Shown: one piece after another, positions 1 to 8,456 of the stretch
Layout: each line of letters begins with the position of its first letter
Position numbering within the stretch: the first letter of the stretch is position 1
DNA from: an uncultured Rhizobiaceae group bacterium
GTDB lineage: Bacteria > Pseudomonadota > Alphaproteobacteria > Rhizobiales > Rhizobiaceae
Direction: 5' to 3'
DNA length: 8,456 bases
NCBI GenBank assembly: GCA_937923355.1
Contig: CALAIO010000313.1
Span: 1 to 8,456 of the forward strand
Position numbers and translations under genes: made by a program
Notes under the pieces: generated by a model
Told to the model about the DNA's origin: nothing
The model's input: only the letters and a program-made list of their open reading frames with translations
The model's database searches: none

Positions 1-519
1 TGTTTGGGTTACAAACCCAAGTGCATCAACATTTTCAGGTTGATAGTTTTCAGCTTGCGCAACATCTTCTATCAAGGTCATCTCATGCGGCTCTACCTGC
101 CCCATAGTGCCAATCACTTCAGGGTGTCCAGCATGGCCAATCAACAATACATGTCGGCCCTGTCTGATATGCCGGATGGCTTGTTTGTGAACCTTGGAGA
201 CAAGCGGGCACGTTGCATCCAAATAGAGCAGGTTTAAACTCTCAGCATTTTTCGGAACAGAACGAGGAACACCATGCGCTGAAAATATAACAGGCTGTTT
301 GGTTTGCGGGATTTCATCCAGTTCTTTGACGAATATTGCACCCTGTTGTTCTAGTCCTTCCACCACGTAGCGGTTGTGAACAATCTCGTGACGAACATAA
401 ACAGGCGCACCATATTTTTTAAGCGCCAGAACCACCATCTGAATGGCTCTGTCCACACCTGCACAAAAGCCTCTTGGGCCGCAAAGTCTTAATTCCAGTT
501 TTTGTTTTGTATCAGTCAT
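1..519 (-). CDS. ispH: 4-hydroxy-3-methylbut-2-enyl diphosphate reductase, N-terminal part (runs off left edge)
   Basis: IspH (LytB) is the last enzyme of the MEP isoprenoid pathway. It reductively dehydroxylates HMBPP to IPP and DMAPP using a [4Fe-4S] cluster in the cytoplasm. The window shows the first 173 codons; the frame is open to the edge, so the 3' part, including the third cluster cysteine, lies outside. Visible family motifs are [13 protein letters not shown] with the ligand Cys19, the HNRYVV stretch with His48, FSAHGV with His82, DATCPLV with ligand Cys104, and GHAGHPEV with His132 and Glu134. These match the cluster ligands and substrate-binding residues known from E. coli IspH. 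The ATG at 519 lies 6 nt after the SURF1 stop, so it is probably translated from the oxidase transcript. Identification is firm; the truncation is only the window boundary. Confidence 0.97.
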   Translation of the reverse strand, partial: MTDTKQKLELRLCGPRGFCAGVDRAIQMVVLALKKYGAPVYVRHEIVHNRYVVEGLEQQGAIFVKELDEIPQTKQPVIFSAHGVPRSVPKNAESLNLLYLDATCPLVSKVHKQAIRHIRQGRHVLLIGHAGHPEVIGTMGQVEPHEMTLIEDVAQAENYQPENVDALGFVTQT

Positions 520-525
520 TTTATC

Positions 526-1254
526 TCAATTATTGTTTTGACGGCGCGAGTATAGAAAATATCCCCCAACGCCAACTAAAGCGAGTGCCAAACCATACCA
601 TGTTACAGCATATTGCAAATGGCTATTTGAAAAAGCAATAATGGTTGTCCCACCTTTTGGAAAACCACCTTGAACCGGTGCATCATTTGCATCAACGAAG
701 AGCGGGACGAACTCACGCCCCTCACCCTTGCCCATTAAATCGATGAAGACGTCATAATCACGCCAATAGAGTTCTCTTTTTTCAGGATCATTCTCAGGAA
801 ACCAGCCATTTGGTTTTTCTGTTTCTGGAACACGAACCAATCCCGCCAATTGCTGTTTACCTGTGACTTGACCTTCTGCACGTTTTTCTGATTCCTGCAT
901 ATCATAGGGAACGAAGCCTCGATTGACGATTAGGTATTTTCCATTATCCAGCAGCATAGGCGTATGGACATTCCATCCTGAGCGACCTTTAATGCTTGTT
1001 GTGAAGAAATAAACTTCCTTTGAATGGTCATAGACCCCTTGTGTGGTGACGGGACTGTATGGCCAGTTTTCCTTATCTGTTTGGCTTTGAAGAAATGCGT
1101 CTAGCGCAACAGGCGGTTGAGCTGTGCGTTTTTCAACTTCAGCAATCAGAGCTTCTTTCCAGAACAAGCGTTTTACCTGCCAGGTGCCTAATGCGCATAG
1201 AACGGCGATGCCAATAATCATGGAGGTAATAATGGCAATGGTTGAAAATCTCAT
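526..1254 (-). CDS. SURF1-family cytochrome c oxidase assembly protein
   Basis: SURF1 proteins (Shy1 in yeast) are inner-membrane factors that assist heme a insertion into subunit I. With the chosen start the product is 242 aa. It has an N-terminal membrane segment (about residues 5-23) running into LGTWQVKRL (22-30), a periplasmic domain with VNRGFVP (110-116), and a C-terminal membrane segment (about 213-235) opening with SHLQYAVTWYGLA. This two-helix layout is the family pattern. The frame continues upstream to an ATG at 1314, but those 20 extra residues are basic, not SURF1-like, and would overlap the DUF983 gene by 59 nt. The ATG at 1254 sits 1 nt after the DUF983 stop and puts the hydrophobic segment at the N terminus, so it is preferred. 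Translational coupling to DUF983 is likely because only a weak purine-rich site precedes the ATG. Confidence 0.95.
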   Translation of the reverse strand: MRFSTIAIITSMIIGIAVLCALGTWQVKRLFWKEALIAEVEKRTAQPPVALDAFLQSQTDKENWPYSPVTTQGVYDHSKEVYFFTTSIKGRSGWNVHTPMLLDNGKYLIVNRGFVPYDMQESEKRAEGQVTGKQQLAGLVRVPETEKPNGWFPENDPEKRELYWRDYDVFIDLMGKGEGREFVPLFVDANDAPVQGGFPKGGTTIIAFSNSHLQYAVTWYGLALALVGVGGYFLYSRRQNNN

Positions 1255-1255
1255 C

Positions 1256-1660
1256 TTACGTATCCGAATTATCCAGTGAACCCTGCTCTGCTTTTGTTTT
1301 ATACTGTAGTGCAATCATAATGCCTTTGGAAAATTGCAATCCCCAAATCGACAGTATGATAATCATCGGTATCCATAAAATCATATGTACCCATATTGGC
1401 GGCGCATAAGAGCTTTGTAGAGCCATTGCCATGGCAGTTATCAGGAAGCCTATAATCAAGATAACGAAGACCGCAGGACCATCCCCTGAATCTATAAATT
1501 CATAATTGAGACGGCAATTCATACACGCGTTTGCGGGCTTTAGAATACTGATAAAAAGCTTGCCTTCACCACATCGCGGGCAACACCCCCTAAGCCCCAC
1601 TTGCATTGGAGTAGGTTCTAAATAAACTGCCTTGTCTTCAATTTTTTCAGTACGAGCCAT
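1256..1660 (-). CDS. DUF983 membrane protein with N-terminal zinc ribbon
   Basis: This is a 134-aa protein of the DUF983 family. An N-terminal zinc-ribbon-like cysteine set (Cys27-Pro-Arg-Cys30 and Cys46-x-x-Cys49) is followed by GEGKLF and then two hydrophobic segments (about 62-82 and 88-118), with a short polar tail. The family has no firmly established biochemical role that I know of. Its recurring place between ctaE and SURF1 in rhizobial clusters suggests a part in oxidase maturation or metal handling, which is inference from context. It starts 66 nt after the ctaE stop, just past a hairpin terminator, so it may be transcribed at a lower level than the oxidase subunit genes. An AAGAAG-type ribosome site precedes the ATG. 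Its stop is 1 nt from the SURF1 ATG. Confidence 0.92.
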   Translation of the reverse strand: MARTEKIEDKAVYLEPTPMQVGLRGCCPRCGEGKLFISILKPANACMNCRLNYEFIDSGDGPAVFVILIIGFLITAMAMALQSSYAPPIWVHMILWIPMIIILSIWGLQFSKGIMIALQYKTKAEQGSLDNSDT

Positions 1661-1678
1661 GGTGCTTCTTATAAACGA

Positions 1679-1705
1679 AAAAGGCGGCCAATGTGACCGC
1701 CTTTT
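1679..1705 (-). terminator. Hairpin terminator after ctaE, possibly bidirectional
   Basis: Arms AAAAGGCGG (1705-1697) and CCGCCTTTT (1687-1679) form a 9-bp stem, extended by a possible U-G pair around a 7-nt loop. The stem is G+C-rich at the loop end, and a run of five T on the minus strand occupies 1682-1678. The A-tract on the other side gives the same shape on the plus strand. It lies 21 nt past the ctaE stop and 18 nt before the DUF983 start, so it should end or attenuate the ctaE transcript inside the cluster. Confidence 0.75.
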
Positions 1706-1726
1706 AAGGAATTATTATGCAGTTGA

Positions 1727-2611
1727 TTAGTGTGCTGCGATTGTAGCGCCTGCACTTGCCCAAACATAAATTGCGCAGAACAAGAACAACCATACAACAT
1801 CAACGAAGTGCCAGTACCAGGCAGCAGCTTCAAAACCAAAATGTTTCTCTGGTCTAAAGTGTCCTGCCATTGCACGGAACAAACATACCGCTAGGAAGAT
1901 TGTTCCTACCAATACGTGGAAACCGTGGAAGCCTGTCGCCATGAAAAATGTAGCGCCATAGATTGATTCTGAGAATGTAAATGGTGCGTGCTGATATTCA
2001 TAAGCTTGAACATAGCTAAAGAAAATACCCAATGCGACCGTGATGAAAAGCATCCACTTAAGCGTTTTGCGGTCGTTTTCAATCAAGGCGTGGTGTGCCC
2101 AAGTTACCGTTGTTCCAGATAGAAGCAGGATAACCGTGTTAAACAATGGCAGATGCCAAGGATCAAGCACTTCAATTCCTTGTGGAGGCCAGATACCGCC
2201 CGTGTGTTCTACACGTGCATATTGTGCAACTTCACCAGGGAAAAGGCTTGCATCGAAAAATGCCCAAAACCATGCAACAAAGAACATCACTTCTGAAGCG
2301 ATGAACAACAACATACCGTAGCGAAGGTGTAGAGAAACCACTTTCGTGTGGTGACCTTGATGGCTTTCCTTAACAGTGTCTGCCCACCATGCGTACATGG
2401 TATAAAGAATAAGCGCGATGCCTACATAGAAAATCCACGGACCAGCAGCTGCCAAGTTAGCACCTGCAACGACGAATTCGCCTTCTGCAAGAGAGCGCAT
2501 CCATGCAATAGCGCCAATTGCAGTTATCAAGCCGCCAATTGAGCCAATGAGTGGCCATGGGCTAGGATCGATGATGTGATAATCGTGGTTTACGTTATGA
2601 CCGTCAGCCAT
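1727..2611 (-). CDS. ctaE: Cytochrome c oxidase subunit III (aa3-type)
   Basis: Subunit III (CoxC) is the third core subunit of the aa3 oxidase. It holds no metal centre but stabilises subunit I and proton uptake. The 294-aa product has the expected set of about seven membrane spans. Conserved landmarks are the N-terminal [25 protein letters not shown] with Glu107, TVTWAHHAL (about 168-176), FHGFHV (228-233) and [14 protein letters not shown] (265-278), which is typical of the family's last helices. The ATG at 2611 has a strong AGGAG (2622-2618) with 6-nt spacing. The 43-nt gap from ctaG contains a small 5-bp stem with a 3-nt loop (2632-2644), probably not functional by itself. A terminator-like hairpin follows the gene, marking it as the last structural gene of the main oxidase transcript. 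Confidence 0.98.
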   Translation of the reverse strand: MADGHNVNHDYHIIDPSPWPLIGSIGGLITAIGAIAWMRSLAEGEFVVAGANLAAAGPWIFYVGIALILYTMYAWWADTVKESHQGHHTKVVSLHLRYGMLLFIASEVMFFVAWFWAFFDASLFPGEVAQYARVEHTGGIWPPQGIEVLDPWHLPLFNTVILLLSGTTVTWAHHALIENDRKTLKWMLFITVALGIFFSYVQAYEYQHAPFTFSESIYGATFFMATGFHGFHVLVGTIFLAVCLFRAMAGHFRPEKHFGFEAAAWYWHFVDVVWLFLFCAIYVWASAGATIAAH

Positions 2612-2654
2612 TTTATGCTCCTGAATTCGAATCCGTTATACGGACTTTTCTTGG

Positions 2655-3329
2655 TTATATCTTCTCATTATTGGTTTGAATAGACGCTTCTTCAGCTTTT
2701 ATTTCAGCTTCAATAGCTCTTTCAAGATTTAGTTCTTCCAACGCTTCTTCCGGTGAAGTTTCACTCTCGTAAAAAGTGTATGAAAGGGTAATAGTATTAA
2801 GTGCCTTCATTGCCTTTTCCTGATCCATTTCTGGATCAATATAAAAGGTAACCGGCATATTTAGTGTGCCACCTGGTTCGATGTATGTATCGGTAAAACA
2901 GAAACATTCGATCTTGTGGAAAAAGACGCCTGCTGCTTGTGGCGTTACGTTAAAAGACGCCATCCCGACAATAGGTTTGTCAGACAGGTTTTTGGCTACA
3001 TAATTGATGATCATCTGTTCACCCATTTTAAGGGTAACCTGACGTTCTTCCGGAGCGAAATCCCAATTTAGAACTGACGCGGTATTGGCATCAAAACGCA
3101 CGTTTATATCACGGTCAATCACACCAACGCCCGCAGCTGCTTCTGCATCAACCTGCTGGGTGGTACCACCATAACCGGTGACCTGACAGAACAGTTCATA
3201 CAAAGGCACTGACGCATAGGCCAAACCGCCCATGCCCAAAACCATTCCCACGCACATAGCAACAACACGAGAATTGTTTCTCTCGGCATTGTTGTTTTGA
3301 TTTGTGATGTTTGGTTCAACCATTGTCAT
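2655..3329 (-). CDS. ctaG: Cytochrome c oxidase assembly protein CtaG/Cox11 (CuB insertion)
   Basis: Cox11/CtaG delivers copper to the CuB site of subunit I. It is anchored by one N-terminal helix, with its copper-binding domain in the periplasm. The 224-aa product shows a polar N terminus, a membrane span (about 21-43), then VPLYELFCQVTGYGGTT with conserved Cys48. The beta-rich domain carries the copper motif ECFCF with Cys142 and Cys144, and ends with TLSYTFYES. An acidic, probably helical tail of about 35 residues (190-224) follows, longer than I expect for the family. Start is ambiguous between ATG at 3329 and ATG at 3323; a GGAG at 3347-3344 is 14 nt upstream of the first, which is long, so the first is preferred. 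The upstream small gene ends 9 nt before it. The name ctaG here means the Cox11 family, not the unrelated Bacillus CtaG. Confidence 0.97.
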   Translation of the reverse strand: MTMVEPNITNQNNNAERNNSRVVAMCVGMVLGMGGLAYASVPLYELFCQVTGYGGTTQQVDAEAAAGVGVIDRDINVRFDANTASVLNWDFAPEERQVTLKMGEQMIINYVAKNLSDKPIVGMASFNVTPQAAGVFFHKIECFCFTDTYIEPGGTLNMPVTFYIDPEMDQEKAMKALNTITLSYTFYESETSPEEALEELNLERAIEAEIKAEEASIQTNNEKI

Positions 3330-3338
3330 TGATAAAAC

Positions 3339-3509
3339 TTATGCTCCACTCGTTGCAATTACAGATGCCATTTTGGCCATAGTGCCAAAGAACATCACAA
3401 GAATAAAAGCAATCAGACAAAATGCGATTGCGTAATTTCTTGATCTGCGCGATTTCTTTTGCGCTGTATCAAGTTCAACCGTCTCTTTTGTAAATTCTGC
3501 ATCAGCCAT
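3339..3509 (-). CDS. Small single-span membrane protein in the CoxF position
   Basis: A 56-aa ORF reads from ATG at 3509 to TAA at 3341-3339. It begins MADAEFTKETVELDTAQKK, has a basic patch (KKSRRSR, 18-24) and then one membrane span (about 26-44), with a short tail ending TSGA. The basic patch before the span predicts N-in, C-out topology. It starts 2 nt after the ctaB stop, with AAAGG (3524-3520) 10 nt upstream, and ends 9 nt before ctaG, leaving no other room in the cluster. Small single-helix proteins at this position in alphaproteobacterial cox clusters are often called CoxF or simply hypothetical. The evidence that it is a gene is tight packing, correct start signals and the membrane-protein pattern. 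Its function is not known to me; a role as oxidase accessory or Cox11 partner is inference. Confidence 0.88.
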   Translation of the reverse strand: MADAEFTKETVELDTAQKKSRRSRNYAIAFCLIAFILVMFFGTMAKMASVIATSGA

Positions 3510-3511
3510 CT

Positions 3512-4438
3512 TTAAACAACCTTTGCGATAATCGCATCGATGCCGAGCGCACCAAAGAGAGCGAAGAGATAGAAAATGGAATAGCCGAATAGTTTTTTCT
3601 CATGCGCATATTTGTTTTCGGCATTGCCATGCGCCCAAACTTTATAAGCCAGCCATGCGAAGCGCACATTTAACACAAGCGCGATGACGCCGTAGTAAAT
3701 CGATGCAAAACCCATCAGCGCAGGTAATACGCCTGAAATTGCCAGTGGGATGGAATAAGCGAAAATCTGGTTTCTGGTAGATTTTTCACCCTTCACATTT
3801 GGCATCATCGGAACGCCTGCATTGTCATAGTCCTGCAAGCGCCATAAGGCCAAAGCCCAAAAATGCGGCGGTGTCCAAAGGAATATGATTGCAAAAAGAA
3901 CAACGCTTTCAACTGTCACGCTACCCGTGACACATGCCCAACCGATCATCGGAGGGAAAGCGCCTGCTGCACCACCAATAACAATGTTCTGCGGTGTAGA
4001 GCGCTTAAGCCACATTGTGTAAATGACGGCATAAAAGAAAATCGTAAAGCCAAGCAAAAATGCGGCAAGCCAGTTGACCAAAAGACCAAGCACGGCAACT
4101 GAAAATACGGATAAAACCATGCCGAAGGAAAAAGCTTCATTAGCCTCGACACGGCCATCAGGAATTGGGCGTTTGGCAGTGCGATCCATGACCGCATCAA
4201 TATCCGCGTCATACCACATGTTAAGCGCACCAGAAGCACCAGCACCGATTGAGATACAAAGAATTGAGATAAAACCCAGGAACGGATTAATGCCACCTGG
4301 AGCCATTAACATGCCGATGATGGCGGTAAAGATGACCAGATACATGACGCGAGGTTTTAGCAGACGATAGAAATCAGCAGGCATTGCAGATGTAATGCCA
4401 GATGTCTGATTATCTCTTGGTGCTGTTTCGACGCTCAT
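3512..4438 (-). CDS. ctaB: Protoheme IX farnesyltransferase (heme O synthase)
   Basis: CtaB (Cox10) is a UbiA-superfamily integral membrane prenyltransferase. It converts protoheme IX plus farnesyl diphosphate to heme O, the precursor of the heme A used by CtaD. The 308-aa product has about nine hydrophobic segments. The first aspartate-rich motif is at 73-93 (Asn73, Asp77, Asp81, Arg86, Arg90), matching the family pattern NxxxDxxxDxxMxRTxxRP. Next come [20 protein letters not shown] (144-163), [11 protein letters not shown] (188-198) and the second motif [11 protein letters not shown] (203-213). Length is normal. ATG at 4438 follows AAGGG (4452-4448) at 9-nt spacing. It sits between ctaD and the small CoxF-position gene, and its stop is 2 nt from the latter's start, indicating coupled expression. 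No ctaA (heme A synthase) is present in the window. Confidence 0.98.
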   Translation of the reverse strand: MSVETAPRDNQTSGITSAMPADFYRLLKPRVMYLVIFTAIIGMLMAPGGINPFLGFISILCISIGAGASGALNMWYDADIDAVMDRTAKRPIPDGRVEANEAFSFGMVLSVFSVAVLGLLVNWLAAFLLGFTIFFYAVIYTMWLKRSTPQNIVIGGAAGAFPPMIGWACVTGSVTVESVVLFAIIFLWTPPHFWALALWRLQDYDNAGVPMMPNVKGEKSTRNQIFAYSIPLAISGVLPALMGFASIYYGVIALVLNVRFAWLAYKVWAHGNAENKYAHEKKLFGYSIFYLFALFGALGIDAIIAKVV

Positions 4439-4459
4439 TTACGCTTACCCTTACAAGAT

Positions 4460-4488
4460 GCAAGCCGCCGAATTTATCAGCGGCTTAC
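4460..4488 (-). other. Intergenic hairpin between ctaD and ctaB
   Basis: On the minus strand GTAAGCCGC (4488-4480) pairs with GCGGCTTGC (4468-4460), a 9-bp stem including one G-U pair, around an 11-nt loop. It falls inside the 57-nt gap between ctaD and ctaB. No T-run follows, so it is not a typical intrinsic terminator. A role as an mRNA processing or stability element that sets ctaD expression above ctaB is possible but inferred. Confidence 0.5.
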
Positions 4489-4495
4489 GTATTGT

Positions 4496-7083
<2,588 letters not shown>

Positions 7084-7087
7084 TAAT

Positions 7088-7093
7088 TCTCCT
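7088..7093 (-). promoter_or_regulatory. Ribosome binding site of ctaC
   Basis: AGGAGA on the minus strand lies 4 nt before the ATG at 7083 and 7 nt before the in-frame ATG at 7080. The 7-nt spacing equals that seen before ctaD, which has an identical AGGAGA. This favours initiation at 7080, so the product may begin MRAIASV, one residue shorter than listed. Confidence 0.7.
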
Positions 7094-7114
7094 GTATGGG
7101 TCGTGTAGACTTTT

Positions 7115-7125
7115 GGGAAGTTCCC
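7115..7125. repeat. 11-bp palindrome GGGAAGTTCCC upstream of ctaC
   Basis: This is a perfect inverted repeat with 5-bp arms about a single central base, 31 nt upstream of the ctaC ATG. The arms are too close for a good RNA hairpin, so a dimeric protein binding site is the more natural reading. That is inference; no regulator is identified. Confidence 0.4.
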
Positions 7126-7479
7126 CTAATTTATGCCTTTGACCACGCCATTGATCATTTCACAATATGTTTTTGCGATTTATCTATGAAAATTTGCGCT
7201 TTGAAGCTTATTTTTCACAGCAAACTGCTCTCAGGCCATTAAAACCATATGAGTTTGCCAATCGCAAATAAAATGCAGACTTATTTATGCGGCATATTTG
7301 CACGTGTAAACTTATTGAGAGTTATGTGATTTTCTCCTTTGAAGCGAGTTTGCAAGCGTAAATCTGCCACAGTTTCACGATTTATAACCAATAATCACAC
7401 AGAGTATGCTTGCTGGTTGGTTTTGGTTAACATTTAGCAGTAATAAATACTAAGTAAGACAACTGATTCGGAAACAACC

Positions 7480-7989
7480 ATGCGCGTATTTCAAAAATCT
7501 TTAATTCTTATGACAATGATTGCAGGCCTATCTGCCTTATCAACCAATGCAAGTTTTGCTCAAGGTGCTGTTAAATCCTCTCATGGCGCATGGTCGATGG
7601 TTTGTGAAACACCACCAGGTGCTGCAAGTGAACAATGTGCGCTCATGCAAAACGTTGTTGCGCAAGACCGTTCAGAAGTCGGTCTTTCCGTTGTTATTTT
7701 AAGAACAGCCGATGGCAAATCAGAAATCATGCGTGTTTTGGCACCGCTTGGCGTACTTCTGCCGAATGGTCTTGGCCTAAATGTTGACGGCAAGGATATT
7801 GGGCGCGCTTATTTTGTGCGCTGTTTCCAAGATGGTTGTTATGCAGAGGTCATTCTTGAAGGGCAACTGCTTGAAGACTTGAAAAAAGGAACGACTGCAA
7901 CCTTTATCGTTTTCCAAACGCCAGAAGAAGGCATCGGTATTCCGGTCGATCTATCAGGCTTTTCTGACGGATACTCAAAAATTCCATAA
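7480..7989 (+). CDS. Invasion-associated locus B (IalB) family secreted protein
   Basis: The 169-aa product has a clear signal peptide (about 1-27, likely cut at SFA|QG). The mature domain opens with HGAWSMVCETPPG and ECAL-like EQCALMQ, then VLAPLGVLLPNGLGLNVDG (87-105), GRAYFVRCFQDGCYAEV (108-124) and a C-terminal LKKGTTATFIVF. These features are typical of the IalB family (first named in Bartonella). Four cysteines (42, 53, 115, 120) suggest two disulfides in the periplasm. The family is widespread in free-living alphaproteobacteria, so an invasion role should not be assumed; the molecular function is unknown. ATG at 7480 has GGAA at 7470-7473. It is divergent from ctaC and followed 100 nt later by tldD on the same strand; no convincing terminator lies between them. 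Confidence 0.9.
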   Translation: MRVFQKSLILMTMIAGLSALSTNASFAQGAVKSSHGAWSMVCETPPGAASEQCALMQNVVAQDRSEVGLSVVILRTADGKSEIMRVLAPLGVLLPNGLGLNVDGKDIGRAYFVRCFQDGCYAEVILEGQLLEDLKKGTTATFIVFQTPEEGIGIPVDLSGFSDGYSKIP

Positions 7990-8034
7990 TCATCGAACAG
8001 ATGTTTACTTGATCATCGAACAGATGTTTACTTG
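7989..8034. repeat. Perfect 23-bp tandem duplication after ialB
   Basis: Positions 7989-8011 are repeated exactly at 8012-8034, with no gap. The first copy begins on the last base of the ialB stop codon, so the duplication leaves the protein unchanged. Each unit contains CGAACAGATGTTT, which includes the short palindrome AACA-GA-TGTT. It may be a recent slippage duplication or a pair of operator sites for the downstream tldD. Confidence 0.9.
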
Positions 8035-8047
8035 GTTTTTGAACCAA
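8032..8047. repeat. Short inverted repeat upstream of tldD
   Basis: TTGGTT (8032-8037) and AACCAA (8042-8047) flank a 4-nt loop. The stem is A+T-rich, only 6 bp, and no T-run follows on the plus strand, so it is a poor terminator for ialB. It directly abuts the 23-bp duplication. Confidence 0.3.
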
Positions 8048-8089
8048 AAGTGTTATCTGATGTTAAAGTGATTTTACTGGAGCATCTTA

Positions 8090-8456
8090 ATGACCACTCT
8101 TCTTGAACAATTTGATATTGAGCAAAGCCAAATCGAAAAAATGTTAGCCGATTCCATTGGCAAGGCAGAAGATGGCGAGCTTTTTGTTGAATATTGCGAA
8201 AGCGAAGGGCTGGTCTTTGACAATGGCAAGTTAAAAACCGGTACGTTTGATACACGCCAGGGTTTTGGTCTTCGCGCGGTTAGCGGCGAACTCTCTGCTT
8301 ATTCTCATTCAGGCGACATGTCTCAGGCTGGTCTTATACGCGCATGTGATGCCGTCCGATCAGTTCAATCAGGAAAAGGTGGCTCTTATGCTAGCGGACC
8401 ACGCGGCACAAACCGCAAACTCTATTCAGAAGAAAATCCAATTCTCGCACCAACCT
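8090..8456 (+). CDS. tldD: TldD-family metalloprotease, N-terminal part (runs off right edge)
   Basis: TldD pairs with TldE (PmbA) to form a heterodimeric zinc protease. In E. coli it takes part in microcin B17 maturation and CcdA degradation. The window has the first 122 codons; the HExxxH-type zinc site lies further downstream, outside. Recognition rests on FVEYCESEGLVFDNGKLKT (about 34-52), then DTRQGFGLRAVSGE and AYSHSGDMS, the usual TldD N-terminal pattern, and on the residues ACDAVRSV that follow. ATG at 8090 has GGAG (8079-8082) with 7-nt spacing. The frame is open to the edge. It is co-directional with ialB, but the 100-nt gap with repeats makes an own promoter plausible. PmbA is a paralogue, so distinction from it rests on this N-terminal motif set. 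Confidence 0.92.
   Translation, partial: MTTLLEQFDIEQSQIEKMLADSIGKAEDGELFVEYCESEGLVFDNGKLKTGTFDTRQGFGLRAVSGELSAYSHSGDMSQAGLIRACDAVRSVQSGKGGSYASGPRGTNRKLYSEENPILAPT

Larger units (their letters stand above)
7084..7479. promoter_or_regulatory. Divergent promoter region between ctaC and ialB
   Basis: These 396 A+T-rich bases separate two genes read in opposite directions, so both promoters must lie here. I found no gene, tRNA or convincing small ORF in it. Toward ialB, TTGGTT (7423-7428) and AATACT (7446-7451) are spaced 17 nt and could be a weak -35/-10 pair. No clear sigma70 pair was found for ctaC. The stretch 7172-7353 contains seven TTTGC or GCAAA pentamers, two of which form TTTGC-N5-GCAAA at 7254-7268. 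A longer-range 7-bp inverted repeat, GCAAACT (7220-7226) and AGTTTGC (7252-7258), overlaps the same cluster. An 11-bp palindrome lies close to ctaC. Regulator identity is unknown. Confidence 0.6.

Noticed and set aside
4..237. Plus-strand open frame of 77 codons at the left edge
   Set aside because: It lies wholly antisense to ispH, whose motifs are clear; the translation shows no recognisable domain.
1255..1314. Longer SURF1 start at 1314
   Set aside because: It would overlap the DUF983 gene by 59 nt and add a basic segment before the membrane helix; the ATG at 1254 fits the family better.
2040..2321. Plus-strand open frame of 93 codons
   Set aside because: It is antisense to the conserved core of ctaE and has no start signal or family resemblance.
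7100..7124. Possible EcfG-type promoter (GGAAC at 7124-7120, minus strand) for ctaC
   Set aside because: With 16-nt spacing the second element reads CGAC instead of CGTT, and the GGAAC is part of the palindrome; too weak to call.
7151..7165. Possible FNR/FixK box starting TTGAT
   Set aside because: Only the left half matches TTGAT-N4-ATCAA; the right half reads TCACA.
8032..8047. Terminator for ialB
   Set aside because: The 6-bp A+T-rich stem is weak and is followed by A residues, not a T-run, on the plus strand.
8028..8255. Minus-strand open frame of 75 codons
   Set aside because: It is antisense to the start of tldD, which has a good ribosome site and family motifs.

Overview
The window holds one end-to-end respiratory gene cluster from what looks like an alphaproteobacterium, most likely a Hyphomicrobiales (Rhizobiales) member of moderate G+C. 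The taxonomic call rests on three observations: the aa3-type cytochrome c oxidase genes in the order ctaC-ctaD-ctaB-small membrane gene-ctaG-ctaE-DUF983-SURF1-ispH, an IalB-family periplasmic gene facing away from ctaC, and a tldD gene downstream of that. G+C was judged by eye, not computed, and the genus is not claimed.

Positions 1-7083 (minus strand, read right to left) are the oxidase cluster. It starts with ctaC (subunit II, CuA) and ctaD (subunit I, heme a/a3-CuB). Next come ctaB (heme O synthase), a 56-residue single-span membrane protein in the CoxF position, and ctaG (Cox11 copper chaperone), then ctaE (subunit III). After a hairpin terminator just past ctaE come a DUF983 zinc-ribbon membrane protein, SURF1, and the first 173 codons of ispH, which runs off the left edge. 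Gaps are short: 2 nt between ctaB and the small gene, 9 nt to ctaG, 1 nt between DUF983 and SURF1, 6 nt to ispH. The cluster therefore supplies the three core subunits plus heme A precursor synthesis, CuB insertion and SURF1-assisted heme insertion. The isoprenoid enzyme IspH is attached at the end; its pathway makes the farnesyl diphosphate that CtaB consumes.

Positions 7084-7479 are a 396-nt divergent intergenic region that should hold the promoters of ctaC (minus) and ialB (plus). It contains a perfect 11-bp palindrome near ctaC and an unusual density of TTTGC/GCAAA pentamers.

Positions 7480-8456 (plus strand) hold an IalB-family secreted protein, then a perfect 23-bp tandem duplication starting at its stop codon, then the start of tldD, which runs off the right edge.

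No mobile element, CRISPR array, tRNA or rRNA was seen. This is mainly an ordinary housekeeping region. The less ordinary points are the regulatory-looking intergenic DNA, the internal terminator, and lineage-specific additions to CtaC and CtaG.
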